Source of the DNA: Bartonella rattimassiliensis 15908
Lineage (GTDB): Bacteria > Pseudomonadota > Alphaproteobacteria > Rhizobiales > Rhizobiaceae
Assembly: GCF_000278215.1 (NCBI RefSeq)
Contig: NZ_JH725064.1
Location: forward strand, 305,587 to 369,586
DNA: 64,000 nucleotides
Direction: 5' to 3'
This document shows, piece after piece, positions 10,039-19,308 of the stretch. Numbering within the stretch: position 1 is the first letter of the stretch; each line of letters begins with the position of its first letter. Both the position numbers and the translations under genes were made by a program. The notes beneath the pieces were generated by a model. The model was not told the DNA's origin and searched no databases. It saw only the letters and a program-made list of their open reading frames with translations.

Positions 10039-10857
10039 CTAAAAATCACAATTTGAGATGATGAGCTCTTGAGCCGGAGTCGGCTTATTTGAACCACATG
10101 TATAAGATGTGGTGACCTCTTTTATCTTAAATTGGCTGAAGGTTTTCCGAACTTCTGGCACATCATTGAGAGACAGAAGAAACTTTCCCTTTAATTGTGC
10201 AAGCAGGGTGGACATCGTCTGATAATCTTCTCGCTTAAACAAATCCTTTCCATAGCAATCCTCAACACCCCAATACGGTGGATCAAGGTAAAACAAGGTG
10301 CTTGGCCGGTCATAGCGTCTGATAAACTCAAACCAATCTAAATGTTCAATGGTTACACCTGCTAAACGCCGGTAAATGAGCTTTAATGAAGCTTCAAGTT
10401 TCAAACGATTAAACCGGGCACCACGATTAGGATCAACGCCAAACGTCTGCTTTACCACCTGCCCACCAAAACTCAACCGCTGCAGATCTAAAAACCGCAA
10501 AGCACGCTCTAAATCCGTCAGCGTCTTTGGATCTTGTGTGCGTAATCGTTCAAACACCTCACGGCTACTAATCTGGAACTCTAACAATTCTATAAAAGAG
10601 TGATAATGGCGTTGCAACACCCGAAAAAAATTCACCACATCACCTGAACGATCATTGATAACTTCATATAAGGGGATTAATTTTCTCCTAAAGAACACCC
10701 CACCCATTCCAACAAAAGGCTCAGCATAAGTGCGATGAGGGATGTTTTCCATGATGTTGATAATAGTCTTCGCCAACTTGATTTTGCCACCAACATAAGC
10801 AGCAGCTGGTTCTATAGGATCAACAGATTTTAATTTTTCTTTGTGAAGTATATCCAT
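10039..10857 (-). CDS. D12-class DNA adenine methylase, phage type
   Basis: 272 residues. It transfers a methyl group from SAM to adenine N6, typically at GATC in this family. The SAM-binding FxGxG-type motif appears as EPFVGMGGVFF (about residue 45), the preceding YVGGK motif as AAAYVGGKIKLAKTI (about 19-33), and the catalytic DPPY as FYLDPPYWG (about 195). It is the last gene of a prophage remnant: directly upstream on the same strand lies a gpD fragment and then a MuB fragment. A rightmost DNA modification gene is the position of mom in phage Mu, so protection of phage DNA is a plausible original role. It looks intact. Confidence 0.85.
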   Translation of the reverse strand: MDILHKEKLKSVDPIEPAAAYVGGKIKLAKTIINIMENIPHRTYAEPFVGMGGVFFRRKLIPLYEVINDRSGDVVNFFRVLQRHYHSFIELLEFQISSREVFERLRTQDPKTLTDLERALRFLDLQRLSFGGQVVKQTFGVDPNRGARFNRLKLEASLKLIYRRLAGVTIEHLDWFEFIRRYDRPSTLFYLDPPYWGVEDCYGKDLFKREDYQTMSTLLAQLKGKFLLSLNDVPEVRKTFSQFKIKEVTTSYTCGSNKPTPAQELIISNCDF

Positions 10858-10884
10858 AATTTCTTAACATTCTTTCATCTATGT

Positions 10885-10925
10885 TAGCCGTCTTCTCATT
10901 ACTTTAAGTGAGAAGAAGCGGCTGC
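10885..10925. other. Inverted repeat upstream of the methylase gene
   Basis: GCCG, CTTCTCA, a short loop containing TTACTTTAAG, then TGAGAAG and CGGC form a near-continuous hairpin between the gpD fragment and the methylase start. It could be a terminator for the upstream fragment or an operator for the methylase. No T-run follows on the minus strand. Confidence 0.4.
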
Positions 10926-11001
10926 GATGTTAAGTTGAGTGGCATCGGACGGGTTTGTTGCTAAACCGTTCCCGTTGGCTGGGTGACCACCAGCCCAGCC
11001 T

Positions 11002-11493
11002 CTATTCTTTGTTTCTTTCCTTTCCCTTGTTTGGAGCTTTGAGGGTGATTTGTGTGATGTATCCGCTTTGTTTCTCATAACGATGCATGACGGTTGCAGC
11101 TTTCCATGGTCCATTGATTTCTCCACGAAACCCTTGTAGGAGCAGAGGTTGATCAGCCATGATTTCAGGGCGTCCGGGAAGGGTCAAAGAACCACTGCCC
11201 ACTGCATGGCAAAGCCTATCCGACTCAGAGGCAGCGGCAGCTCGTGCTTCCTCTTCACAAGGGTAGCAAGTCCGCAGACGACGCACAGGACCGCTAAAAC
11301 CTGTTTGATGCTTGACTTGGCACTGTTGCCCTTTTGAACGATCAAAATAAGAAGCTTCAATGATGCCATATTGCGTACGTGGCTCTAATGTGAATTCCCA
11401 ACTGGAACAGTCATGTTGATGGAGGGTGAGGTCTGGTAAATTGTCCCCGCTTAAAAATAAAAACTTATGGTCTTTGATCAAAAAACGCGCCTG
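11002..11493 (-). pseudogene. Phage tail/late control protein D (gpD), C-terminal fragment
   Basis: The frame reads QARFLIKDHKFLFLSGD, SSWEFTLEPRTQYGIIEASY and GFSGPVRRLRTCYPCEEEARAAA, with GSLTLPGRPEIMADQPLLLQGF near the end. This is the C-terminal half of P2-type gpD (baseplate hub, late control D family). The N-terminal half is missing. The fragment is joined at 11493/11494 to the end of a muB copy, so it borrows the ATG of the gene that normally follows muB and could in principle still be translated as a 164-residue product. A second, more decayed copy of the same segment lies at 35256-35545. Confidence 0.7.
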
Positions 11494-12131
11494 CATGCCA
11501 ATTCCTCCACATCGCGGTTTTTCCATGCCGCTTTGACATGTTTTAGCGTCACCTCACTCCCATCTCCAAGCGCTGCCATACGTGCTAACATCATCGTCTT
11601 GTCAATTTGACGCAAAGCACCAGCTTTTAAGCCAATACCAGTCAAAAACTTTATCGCACCAACATCTTCAATCCCCCAATCATGAATGCGCGCGGCAATA
11701 TCTTCGCTATAAGGCTTGCGACGTTTTAAATGCATCGCCAAGCGGCTTTTAATTTGCGCATAAGAGGGACCATTTTGACGATGCACGAGACGTCCCGAAA
11801 TCTCATCATTGCCCCCCAAAGCCAACCCAGTACCATTGATATCAACAAAGTGGCGCAATTGATTAATGGCTTCATCCGTTAAATTTTGCGCTTCATCAAT
11901 AATCAGCAGTGTCCCACTTCCCACACGCTCTAATTTCTTGCCAATCGCACGCGTTAAGCAAGTGGGATTATATTCCACCACTTCCAATTCTGCTGCCATA
12001 TTGTTCAAAATACCATGAACACTACGCGTATGTGGGCTTGCTGTCACAAGGTAAACATGCGGACGCGTTGCGCGGTATGACGACACTTTTGGATCTTGCA
12101 ATAGTTCTGTATGTGACATAGCTTTTGACAC
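11494..12131 (-). pseudogene. MuB transposition ATPase, 5'-truncated copy
   Basis: From YRATRPHVYLVTASPHTRSV to DVEELA this is nearly identical in protein sequence to the intact MuB at 47512-48543 (for example LNNMAAELEVVEYNPT against LNDMAAELEVVEYNPT). The N-terminal DNA-binding part and the GNGKTET P-loop are missing. The first 15 codons (MSKAMSHTELLQDPK) come from dispersed repeat copy B, so the phage sequence is fused to that repeat. The Walker B region LLIIDEAQ remains, but without Walker A no ATPase activity is expected. Confidence 0.8.
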
Positions 12132-12295
12132 TTAAGTGCATTCATAAGAGATATTTTTACGCTTTTTTTCGTATTTTCACCTTCATTCCAACTTCTGCCT
12201 GTGATGTCATAAGCAAAGGGCTTTAAGTTATTTAATATGAAAGGAGACGATAAGAAAATCTTAAAATATTCAAGGCTCTGATTCCACAGATAAAA
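12125..12295 (-). repeat. Dispersed intergenic repeat, copy B
   Basis: On the minus strand: GAATCAGAGCCTTGAATATT, TAAGATTTTCTTAT, then GATGTCA-type and AAAAAGCGTAAAAATATCTC blocks, then TTATGAATGCACTTAAGTGT. This matches copies A, C, E and F in order. Its end runs directly into the truncated muB, so it marks a recombination junction. Confidence 0.6.
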
Positions 12296-12451
12296 CGATA
12301 ATTTATAATTATAAATAAAATATTTTATATAGGATGATGAAATATATGAAATGGGAAGCCGAGTGAAATTTTCTCAAAGAAGTTGAATTATTTTATGGTT
12401 GCAAGGGTTAAGAATCTTTTTTTAAGGTGAAGAGGGTGTAAAATATTTTAT

Positions 12452-12482
12452 AAAATACCGCTCTTTTTTAGAGCGGTATTTT
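12452..12482. terminator. Bidirectional Rho-independent terminator
   Basis: Perfect 13-bp inverted repeat AAAATACCGCTCT / AGAGCGGTATTTT with a 5-nt loop and AT-rich flanks on both sides. It lies about 270 bp downstream of the minus-strand polyamine gene at 12755 and probably ends that transcript. Confidence 0.7.
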
Positions 12483-12754
12483 CATATCTTTTACTGATGA
12501 CACTACTTTTCATACAGTGTGATTAAATCAGTTCTTTTTGCCTCTCTGTTTTTTTGATCATTTTTAGAAAGATAATTTATCCTTTAAGGTTGTTAAAAAA
12601 TCGCAATGTTGCCAAAAGTGAATAACGAATAACTAAAATTTTTGAAAAAATATCCTTTCATAAGAATATTAAGTTTGTTTTCATTTCATTAAACAATTTA
12701 AGGGAAGTTTTGTGATAACTTAAAGAAATCAAGCATATGTTCTCTGGGATAAAT

Positions 12755-13993
12755 TTAAAACTGTAATTTTTTATCCTCTTGTTCTTCTCTTATAAAAGTG
12801 GGAAGCCCCATATGATCAATATGTTTAAGGAAAGGGTGGGGTGGTAATTCCTCTACGTTGACCATCGTTTTAACATCCCATTCGCCTGTGGCAATAAGAC
12901 AAGCAGTTGCGGCTGCTGGTACACCAGCTGTATAGGAAATGCCTTGAGCTCCGGTTTCATGAAAAGCTTGTTTATGATCGGCTATGTTATAGATAAAAAT
13001 TTCTCTTGGTTTTCCATTTTTTTCGCCTTTAATAAGATCTCCAATACAGGTTTTTCCTGTGTAGTCTGGAGCGAGAGAGGAAGGATCAGGTAAGACAGCT
13101 TTTACAACTTTTAAAGGGACTACTTCTTGTCCTTCTGCTGTTTTAATGGGCTGTTCAGATAAGAGACCAAGATTTTTCAGAACAGTAAAAACAGTGATAT
13201 AACGTTCACTAAATCCCATCCAAAAGCGAATATTTTGAATATCAAGATTTTTCGAGAGTGAATGAATTTCATCATGTCCTGTCATATAGGCTTTTTGTTT
13301 TCCAACAACAGGAAGATCCCATTCATGACTGATTTCAAACATTTTATTGGAAGTCCACTTTTTATTTTGCCATGACCATACTTGTCCTGTAAACTCACGG
13401 AAGTTAATTTCTGGATCAAAATTTGTAGCAAACCAACGCCCATGGTTGCCAGCATTAATATCAATAATATCGATATCTGTGATTTTATCAAAATAACATT
13501 TGTGGGCTAATGCCGCATAAGCGTTAACGACACCTGGATCAAAGCCTGCGCCCAAAATAGCCGTGATACCAGCTTTTTGGCATTCTTGACGTCGTGGCCA
13601 TTCATAATTGCCATACCAAGGTGGAGTCTCACAAATTTTAAGAGGATCTTCGTGGATAGCAGTATCAATATAAGCGCATTTGGTTTTGATACAAGCTGAA
13701 AGAACAGACATATTAAGAAAAGCAGAACCGACATTGATGACAATTTCACATTTGGTCTTTTGGATGAGCTTTACAGTTTCTTCTACATTCATGGCATTGA
13801 GTGTATGGCTTTTGAGAACACCTTGTTTTTTCATTGTGTTCTTTTCTTTTATAGAAACAATAATGGCTTCACATTTTTTGAGTGTTCGTGAAGCAATATG
13901 AATTTCACCAAGAATATCGTTGTTTTCAGCACATTTGTGTGCAACAACTTGTGCAACACCTCCAGCACCAATAATGAGAACATTTTTCTTCAT
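12755..13993 (-). CDS. Carboxynorspermidine/carboxyspermidine dehydrogenase
   Basis: 412 residues of the saccharopine dehydrogenase superfamily. It joins aspartate-semialdehyde to a diamine by NADPH-dependent reductive amination, giving the carboxylated polyamine that NspC decarboxylates. The N-terminal Rossmann loop NVLIIGAGGVAQVVAHKC (residues 4-21) is clear, as are AYIDTAIHEDP and AILGAGFDPGVVNAYAA, the two most conserved blocks of the family. AAGGAG lies upstream of the ATG. It is followed after 53 bp on the same strand-order by nspC (upstream gene), so both form one operon for spermidine or homologous polyamine synthesis in the cytosol. Confidence 0.88.
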   Translation of the reverse strand: MKKNVLIIGAGGVAQVVAHKCAENNDILGEIHIASRTLKKCEAIIVSIKEKNTMKKQGVLKSHTLNAMNVEETVKLIQKTKCEIVINVGSAFLNMSVLSACIKTKCAYIDTAIHEDPLKICETPPWYGNYEWPRRQECQKAGITAILGAGFDPGVVNAYAALAHKCYFDKITDIDIIDINAGNHGRWFATNFDPEINFREFTGQVWSWQNKKWTSNKMFEISHEWDLPVVGKQKAYMTGHDEIHSLSKNLDIQNIRFWMGFSERYITVFTVLKNLGLLSEQPIKTAEGQEVVPLKVVKAVLPDPSSLAPDYTGKTCIGDLIKGEKNGKPREIFIYNIADHKQAFHETGAQGISYTAGVPAAATACLIATGEWDVKTMVNVEELPPHPFLKHIDHMGLPTFIREEQEDKKLQF

Positions 13994-14046
13994 TGTAGGT
14001 TCATCTCCTTTGTAATACTGTTATATGATGTTTTTTATGGTTATCT

Positions 14047-15147
14047 TTATGAAAGACTTTCCTGATAGTCGTTATAGCTAAACTGACGTTGCAGTGTTAG
14101 TGTGCCATCGCACTCTTTTAGAACAATAGCAGGCATTGTAATGCCATTAAACCAGTTTTTCTTGACCATTGTATAACCTGCTGCATCTTGGAAAGATAGT
14201 TTATCCCCTATTTTAAGAAGTTCTGGAAACTGAAATGTTCCAAAAATATCGCCGGCAAGACAAGATTTTCCGCAGATCATAATTTCGTGCTTTCCTTTAT
14301 TGGGTTCTAATTTGGCATTTTCACGATAAACGAGAAGGTCAAGCATATGTGCTTCAATAGAGCTGTCAACGATGGCAAGATTTTTTTGGTTATACAATGT
14401 ATCAAGAACGCTGACCTCTAAGGTAGTACTTTTGGTGATAGCGGCTTCTCCTGGTTCTAGAAAAACAGTGACACCATGAGTTTTGGAAAAATGTTTTAAG
14501 CGTTCTGCAAAAGCTTCTAGAGGATAACTTTCAGCTGTAAAGTGGATTCCACCGCCAAGGCTTATCCAGTCAACAGCAGAAAAAAGTTCTGAAAACTTCT
14601 CTTCCATATGCTCAAGCATTTGGTTAAAAAGATTAAAATCAGCATTTTCACAATTGTTATGGATCATCAAACCGTTGATGAGTGGCAAAACTTCTTTAAT
14701 AGCATTTGGATTTGTTTCTCCTAAGCGACTAAAGGGACGAGATGGATTGGCAAGATCAAAATTCGATGCACTCATTCCTGGATTTAATCTTAAACCTCGT
14801 TGAATGGTTTTTGTTGCATCAGAAAAGCGTTGAAGTTGTTGGATTGAGTTAAAGATAATTTTATCTGCATAACCACAGGCTTCGTCAATTTCATGATCTG
14901 CCCAAGCAACTGAATAGGCATGAGTTTCTTTGCCAAATTTTTCTCTTCCTAAACGCAGTTCATAAAGGGATGATGATGTGGTTCCATCCATGAATTCGGA
15001 CATTAAATCAAAAACACTCCATGTGGCAAAACATTTCAAGGCAAGCAAAACTTTTGCTCCTGACATTTCCCGTAAACGAAAAATCGTTTGCATATTTTTA
15101 ATGAGCTTCAATTTATCTATAAGATAATAGGGGGTTTTTATCATCAT
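14047..15147 (-). CDS. nspC: Carboxynorspermidine decarboxylase
   Basis: 366 residues. PLP-dependent fold III enzyme (alanine racemase-like barrel) that removes CO2 from carboxy(nor)spermidine. The PLP lysine is K38 in VLLALKCFATWSVFD. GLMIHNNCENADF, DWISLGGGIHF and VFLEPGEAA give the phosphate-binding and substrate segments, and ICGKSCLAGDIFG carries the cysteine of the second active site half. The length agrees with the family. The start MMIKTPYYLIDK has two possible ATGs three bases apart. It is cotranscribed with the dehydrogenase downstream. Confidence 0.9.
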   Translation of the reverse strand: MMIKTPYYLIDKLKLIKNMQTIFRLREMSGAKVLLALKCFATWSVFDLMSEFMDGTTSSSLYELRLGREKFGKETHAYSVAWADHEIDEACGYADKIIFNSIQQLQRFSDATKTIQRGLRLNPGMSASNFDLANPSRPFSRLGETNPNAIKEVLPLINGLMIHNNCENADFNLFNQMLEHMEEKFSELFSAVDWISLGGGIHFTAESYPLEAFAERLKHFSKTHGVTVFLEPGEAAITKSTTLEVSVLDTLYNQKNLAIVDSSIEAHMLDLLVYRENAKLEPNKGKHEIMICGKSCLAGDIFGTFQFPELLKIGDKLSFQDAAGYTMVKKNWFNGITMPAIVLKECDGTLTLQRQFSYNDYQESLS

Positions 15148-15313
15148 TCATTCATTCTTTTTTGAAGGATCTTATTGCTAAGATAAACGTTTAGTACAAA
15201 GAGTAACAGAATGTCTCAATAAAAAAGAATTTTAAGAAAAGAATCTGTTTCTGTCTAGCAAGAGAAAGGCTTTCTCTGTACCTAGTGTCGTTTATTATTT
15301 TGAGTTTTGCGTT

Positions 15314-15811
15314 ATGCGTATGAAAAAAAAATTATATTATGCTCTGGCTTTTGTATTTTTTTGCAGTTTTTTCATTATAACAACTACGCTTGTTAATTTG
15401 GTGCAAAATAGAAGTGATGCTAAAGCAAAATCGACTTTTCAGACATCTATCCAAGAGAGTTCGGTGCCTTTGATTTTTACGGGACGTAGAGAACTTAATG
15501 GTTTTAAGGGTTATCATAATTATCGGCGTGGTTATATTAAGTATAAAGATAATTGGTGGTATCCTGAAACAGCATTTGTTGCATCACCGCATTTAAGCGC
15601 AAAAGACGCATCATTAAAAGTTGTGTCAGATGCTAAAAGGACGTTTTTGACGTCTTATTCAGAAAAATTAGAAAAAAAAGAGCCATGGATGCTTAAACAA
15701 CATATTGAATCTTGTCGTGCGCGTTATCGCTCTTATAATAAAAATGATAATAGTTTTCAGCCTTTTCATGGGGCTCGTAAACAGTGTTTATCGCGCTTTT
15801 TTAAAGGATAG
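15314..15811 (+). CDS. BA14K-like secreted protein
   Basis: 165 residues. The N-terminus (KKKLYYALAFVFFCSFFIITTTL) is a signal anchor or signal peptide. The C-terminal block CRARYRSYNKNDNSFQPF followed by GARKQC fits the BA14K domain (C-ARYRSYxxxxxSFxxxxGxRxxC) found in Brucella and Bartonella exported proteins, where it has been linked to immune reactivity and lectin-like behaviour. The middle (YHNYRRGYIKYKDNWWYP) is aromatic and repetitive, also typical. Divergent from nspC, with 166 bp between starts. Confidence 0.75.
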   Translation: MRMKKKLYYALAFVFFCSFFIITTTLVNLVQNRSDAKAKSTFQTSIQESSVPLIFTGRRELNGFKGYHNYRRGYIKYKDNWWYPETAFVASPHLSAKDASLKVVSDAKRTFLTSYSEKLEKKEPWMLKQHIESCRARYRSYNKNDNSFQPFHGARKQCLSRFFKG

Positions 15812-16045
15812 AAATTATTAAATAAAATTTTAATTGCTTCTTGTCGTGAGCGTTATTGTTCTTACAATTAAAGGGAAAGCTTGTGCGGTGCGTAGTATTT
15901 TCATGGAATATTGTTTTTTGAAAAATTTAAATGCTTTTAAGTTTTATTAAATCTTATTATCATGAAGTGTAGAATGGGGGGTGTGAAAATATAAATTTTT
16001 GTTTTGTCGATGATAAAATATTAAGAGCAGTATGGAGCTGAAAGA

Positions 16046-18967
16046 ATGACAATACGGGAAGCAATGTTAATATTGCTCGTTTTGCTTCCTTTTGGTGGAA
16101 GTTCTGTTATTGGTTTTTTTCGTTCGACAGCAAAAAATAATGAAGCGTGGTTTGCTGGAAGCATTGCTCTTTTTAGTCTTCTTTTTACAATCATGCTTTA
16201 TCCGTCGGTTCGTGAAAATCACACTATACGTTTAGATATTTCTTGGCTTCCAGCATGGGGAGGAGATTTAATCCTTCGAATGGATGGTTTGTCATGGCTT
16301 TTTTGCTTACTCATTACAGGAATTGGGCTGCTTATCGTTGTTTATGCGCGTTATTATATGAATCCGGCAGATTCTGTACCACGATTTTTTTCTTTTTTTC
16401 TGGCATTTATGGGGTCTATGACAGGAATTGTTTTATCAGGTAATCTCGTTTTTTTAGTTATTTTCTGGGAACTTACCAGTATTTTTTCTTTTTTATTGAT
16501 TGGCTATTGGTATCATAATGCTAGTGCGCGTGAAGGGGCGCGTATGGCTTTAACGATTACAGGTTTTGGTGGATTTACCCTTTTTATTGGGGTTTTATTG
16601 ATTGGCTATATCGTTGGTAGTTTTGATCTGGATAAGATTTTGCAGTCTGGAGATATGATCCGGTCAAGTTCGCTTTATTGCCCTGCTCTTATTTGTATCT
16701 TATTGGGTGGATTAACAAAAAGTGCACAGTTTCCTTTTCATTTTTGGTTGCCCAATGCGATGGCTGCTCCAACACCTGTATCGGCTTATTTGCATTCGGC
16801 AACGATGGTGAAAGCAGGATTGTTTTTGTTGGTTCGTTTATGGCCCGTGCTTTCTGGGACGGAGTCTTGGTTTTGGCTGGTTGGCTTTTCAGGACTCTCA
16901 ACACTTCTTCTTGGCGCTTATTTTTCTATGTTTCAGCAAGATTTAAAGGGATTGCTTGCTTACTCAACGATTAGTCATCTTGGATTGATTACCACGCTTT
17001 TAAGTCTTGGAAGTCCCCTTGCATGTGTTGCAGCGATTTTTCATATGGCTAATCATGCTACTTTTAAAGCTTCTTTATTTATGGCTGCTGGCATTATTGA
17101 TCACGAAACTGGGACACGTGATATGCGTAAACTGACAGGACTTTATCGCTCTATGCCCATTACAGCAACTCTTGCTTTAGTCGCAAGTGCAGCGATGGCT
17201 GGTGTTCCTTTGCTTAATGGTTTTTTATCAAAAGAAATGTTTTTTGCTGAAGCTGTTGAAACGCATATGGAATCATGGCTCGATTGGATTGCTCCTTATG
17301 TAGCAACACTCGCTAGCCTTTTTAGTGTGACATATTCTATACGTTTTATTCATGGTGTCTTTTGGGGACCAAAACCAGACAAATTACCCAAAACTCCCCA
17401 TGAACCACCGCATTTTATGCGTTTGCCAATCGAGCTTTTAGTGTTTATTTGTTTGGCAGTTGGTATTTTTCCTAATTTAACAATAGGACCTATTTTAGAT
17501 AATGCTGTTGTATCTGTTTTAGGACCAATGACAATCTCTTATAGTTTGGCTGTTTGGCATGGGTTTAATACACCATTAGTGATGAGCTTAGTGGCTTTAT
17601 TAGGAGGCGGATTGCTTTATATTGCTGGGCGACGTTATTTCTTATCTTGTGATGATGGAGCGCCCTTTTTTCGTCACTTGAAAGGAACACGTATTTTTGA
17701 ACGCATTCTTGTGATTCTTTCTTGGAAATGGGCGCGTGCGGTGGAAGCTGTTTTGTCAACACGTCGTTTGCAAATACAGTTGCATTGGATCTTTGGTGTG
17801 TGTTTTATTTTTGTTGGTTCTTTGCTTTGGTGTGATGGTTTAATTGTCGCAGGAGGATTACCACTTTTCCCACTTGATATTCCTTTTCTTGCTCTTTGGT
17901 TAGTCGGTGGATTATGTGCTATTTTAGTCGCTTGGCAAGCAAAGTTTCATCGCCTTGCATCACTCATGCTATTGGGGGGAGCAGGTTTGATGACTTGCGC
18001 AACCTTTTTATGGCTTTCTGCACCCGATTTGGCAATAACGCAATTGGTTGTTGAGGTGGTGACAACTGTCTTATTATTGCTTGGTTTGCGTTGGTTGCCT
18101 AAGCGTGTGTATAATTCTGCGCCAACGTCTGTTCATTTTGGAGTACGTTTACGTCGTGCTCGTGATTTCATCATAGCAATTATGGGAGGTGCAGGTGTTT
18201 CATGGTTATCTTTTGCGGTGATGACACGCCCTCAAGGGACGACTGTTTCTAACTTTTTTCTGGAAAATGCTTATTCTGGTGCTGGTGGTCGCAATGTTGT
18301 GAATGTATTGTTGGTTGATTTCCGTGGTTTTGATACTATGGGAGAAGTTGTGGTTTTGGGGGTTGTTTCGCTGACTGTCTTTGCCCTTTTGCGTCGATTC
18401 CGCCCTGCTCCTGAAAGTATTGATGCACCGTTTCAACAACGTATTCAGGAAGCTTTTGATAAGGCACAGCCAGATCGAAATGTAGGGGATACAGTGTTGA
18501 ATTATCTCGCTATTCCTTCTGCTATTATGGGATGGCTCTTTTCTGTTATTATTGCTTTTTCTTTTTACTTATTCGTACGAGGGCATGATCTTCCAGGAGG
18601 AGGATTTGTCGGGGGAGTGACTTTAGCGATAGGATTTATTTTACAATATCTTGCACGCGATATTCATTGGGTAGAAAACCATTTGAAAGTTTTGCCGCTA
18701 CGTTGGATGGGTTTTGGCTTGTTATTATCGGCTCTAACGGGAATAGGGGCTTTATTTTTTGGGTATCCTTTTTTAACATCATTTTTCCAATATATTCATG
18801 TGCCGTTGATTGGAAAGGTGCCTATAGCATCTGCTTTTTTATTTGATTTTGGTGTGTTTTCTCTTGTCTTGGGAGCAACAGTTCTCATTTTAATTGCACT
18901 TGCGCATCAATCAATTCGTAGTTACCGAATCGGTAAAAAACCTGCTTTGAAAGAGAAGGAAAATTAA
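16046..18967 (+). CDS. mrpA: Na+/H+ antiporter subunit A, fused MrpA-MrpB
   Basis: 973 residues, inner membrane. First subunit of the Mrp cation/proton antiporter, homologous to complex I NuoL. The proton-pumping antiporter module spans about residues 60-480, with KSAQFPFHFWLPNAMAAPTPVSAYLHSATMV-type motifs (positions 16720-16810) holding the key Lys and His. The C-terminal 150 residues (DTVLNYLAIPSAIMGW, RGHDLPGGGFVGG) are an MrpB domain, so subunits A and B are one protein, as in rhizobial Pha systems. It opens a six-gene operon with start/stop overlaps; GGAGCTGAAAGA precedes the ATG. Role: Na+ or K+ efflux and pH homeostasis. Confidence 0.92.
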   Translation: MTIREAMLILLVLLPFGGSSVIGFFRSTAKNNEAWFAGSIALFSLLFTIMLYPSVRENHTIRLDISWLPAWGGDLILRMDGLSWLFCLLITGIGLLIVVYARYYMNPADSVPRFFSFFLAFMGSMTGIVLSGNLVFLVIFWELTSIFSFLLIGYWYHNASAREGARMALTITGFGGFTLFIGVLLIGYIVGSFDLDKILQSGDMIRSSSLYCPALICILLGGLTKSAQFPFHFWLPNAMAAPTPVSAYLHSATMVKAGLFLLVRLWPVLSGTESWFWLVGFSGLSTLLLGAYFSMFQQDLKGLLAYSTISHLGLITTLLSLGSPLACVAAIFHMANHATFKASLFMAAGIIDHETGTRDMRKLTGLYRSMPITATLALVASAAMAGVPLLNGFLSKEMFFAEAVETHMESWLDWIAPYVATLASLFSVTYSIRFIHGVFWGPKPDKLPKTPHEPPHFMRLPIELLVFICLAVGIFPNLTIGPILDNAVVSVLGPMTISYSLAVWHGFNTPLVMSLVALLGGGLLYIAGRRYFLSCDDGAPFFRHLKGTRIFERILVILSWKWARAVEAVLSTRRLQIQLHWIFGVCFIFVGSLLWCDGLIVAGGLPLFPLDIPFLALWLVGGLCAILVAWQAKFHRLASLMLLGGAGLMTCATFLWLSAPDLAITQLVVEVVTTVLLLLGLRWLPKRVYNSAPTSVHFGVRLRRARDFIIAIMGGAGVSWLSFAVMTRPQGTTVSNFFLENAYSGAGGRNVVNVLLVDFRGFDTMGEVVVLGVVSLTVFALLRRFRPAPESIDAPFQQRIQEAFDKAQPDRNVGDTVLNYLAIPSAIMGWLFSVIIAFSFYLFVRGHDLPGGGFVGGVTLAIGFILQYLARDIHWVENHLKVLPLRWMGFGLLLSALTGIGALFFGYPFLTSFFQYIHVPLIGKVPIASAFLFDFGVFSLVLGATVLILIALAHQSIRSYRIGKKPALKEKEN

Positions 18968-19308
18968 TGGAAATTATTCTTTCTTTGGCTATTGGTGTTC
19001 TGGTGGGATCTGGAATTTGGCTCATTTTGCGCCCCAGAACTTTTCAAGTCATTCTTGGTTTGTCTTTGATCTCCTATGGTGTTAATCTTTTCATGCTTGC
19101 AATAAGTAGACCCCGCAGTAATGCTGCCCCAATTGTTGATCCTACTACGGTGATTAATACAGCAAATTATGTGGATCCTCTTCCTCAGGCTTTGGTTTTA
19201 ACTGCGATTGTGATCGGTTTTGCAACGACAGCTTTATTTTTGGTTATCCTTCTGGTTTCGCGCGGTTTAACAGGCTCAGATCACGTTGATGGACGTGAGG
19301 TACAGTGA
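18967..19308 (+). CDS. mrpC: Na+/H+ antiporter subunit C
   Basis: 113 residues, three predicted membrane segments, related to NuoK. The ATG shares its A with the stop codon of mrpA (TAATG). Motifs GLSLISYGVNLFMLA and DPLPQALVLTAIVIGFATTA are characteristic of MrpC/MnhC. Required for assembly of the hetero-oligomeric antiporter. Overlaps mrpD by four bases. Confidence 0.92.
   Translation: MEIILSLAIGVLVGSGIWLILRPRTFQVILGLSLISYGVNLFMLAISRPRSNAAPIVDPTTVINTANYVDPLPQALVLTAIVIGFATTALFLVILLVSRGLTGSDHVDGREVQ

Noticed and set aside
9795-10060. tRNA-Gly as attB of an integrase-type prophage
   Set aside because: No tyrosine or serine integrase and no repeat of the tRNA 3' end was seen; the remnant is Mu-like and would insert by transposition.
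10885-10925. Third copy of the CTGACA late operator before the methylase
   Set aside because: The palindrome there is CTTCTCA/TGAGAAG, a different sequence, and the ACTTATA part is missing.
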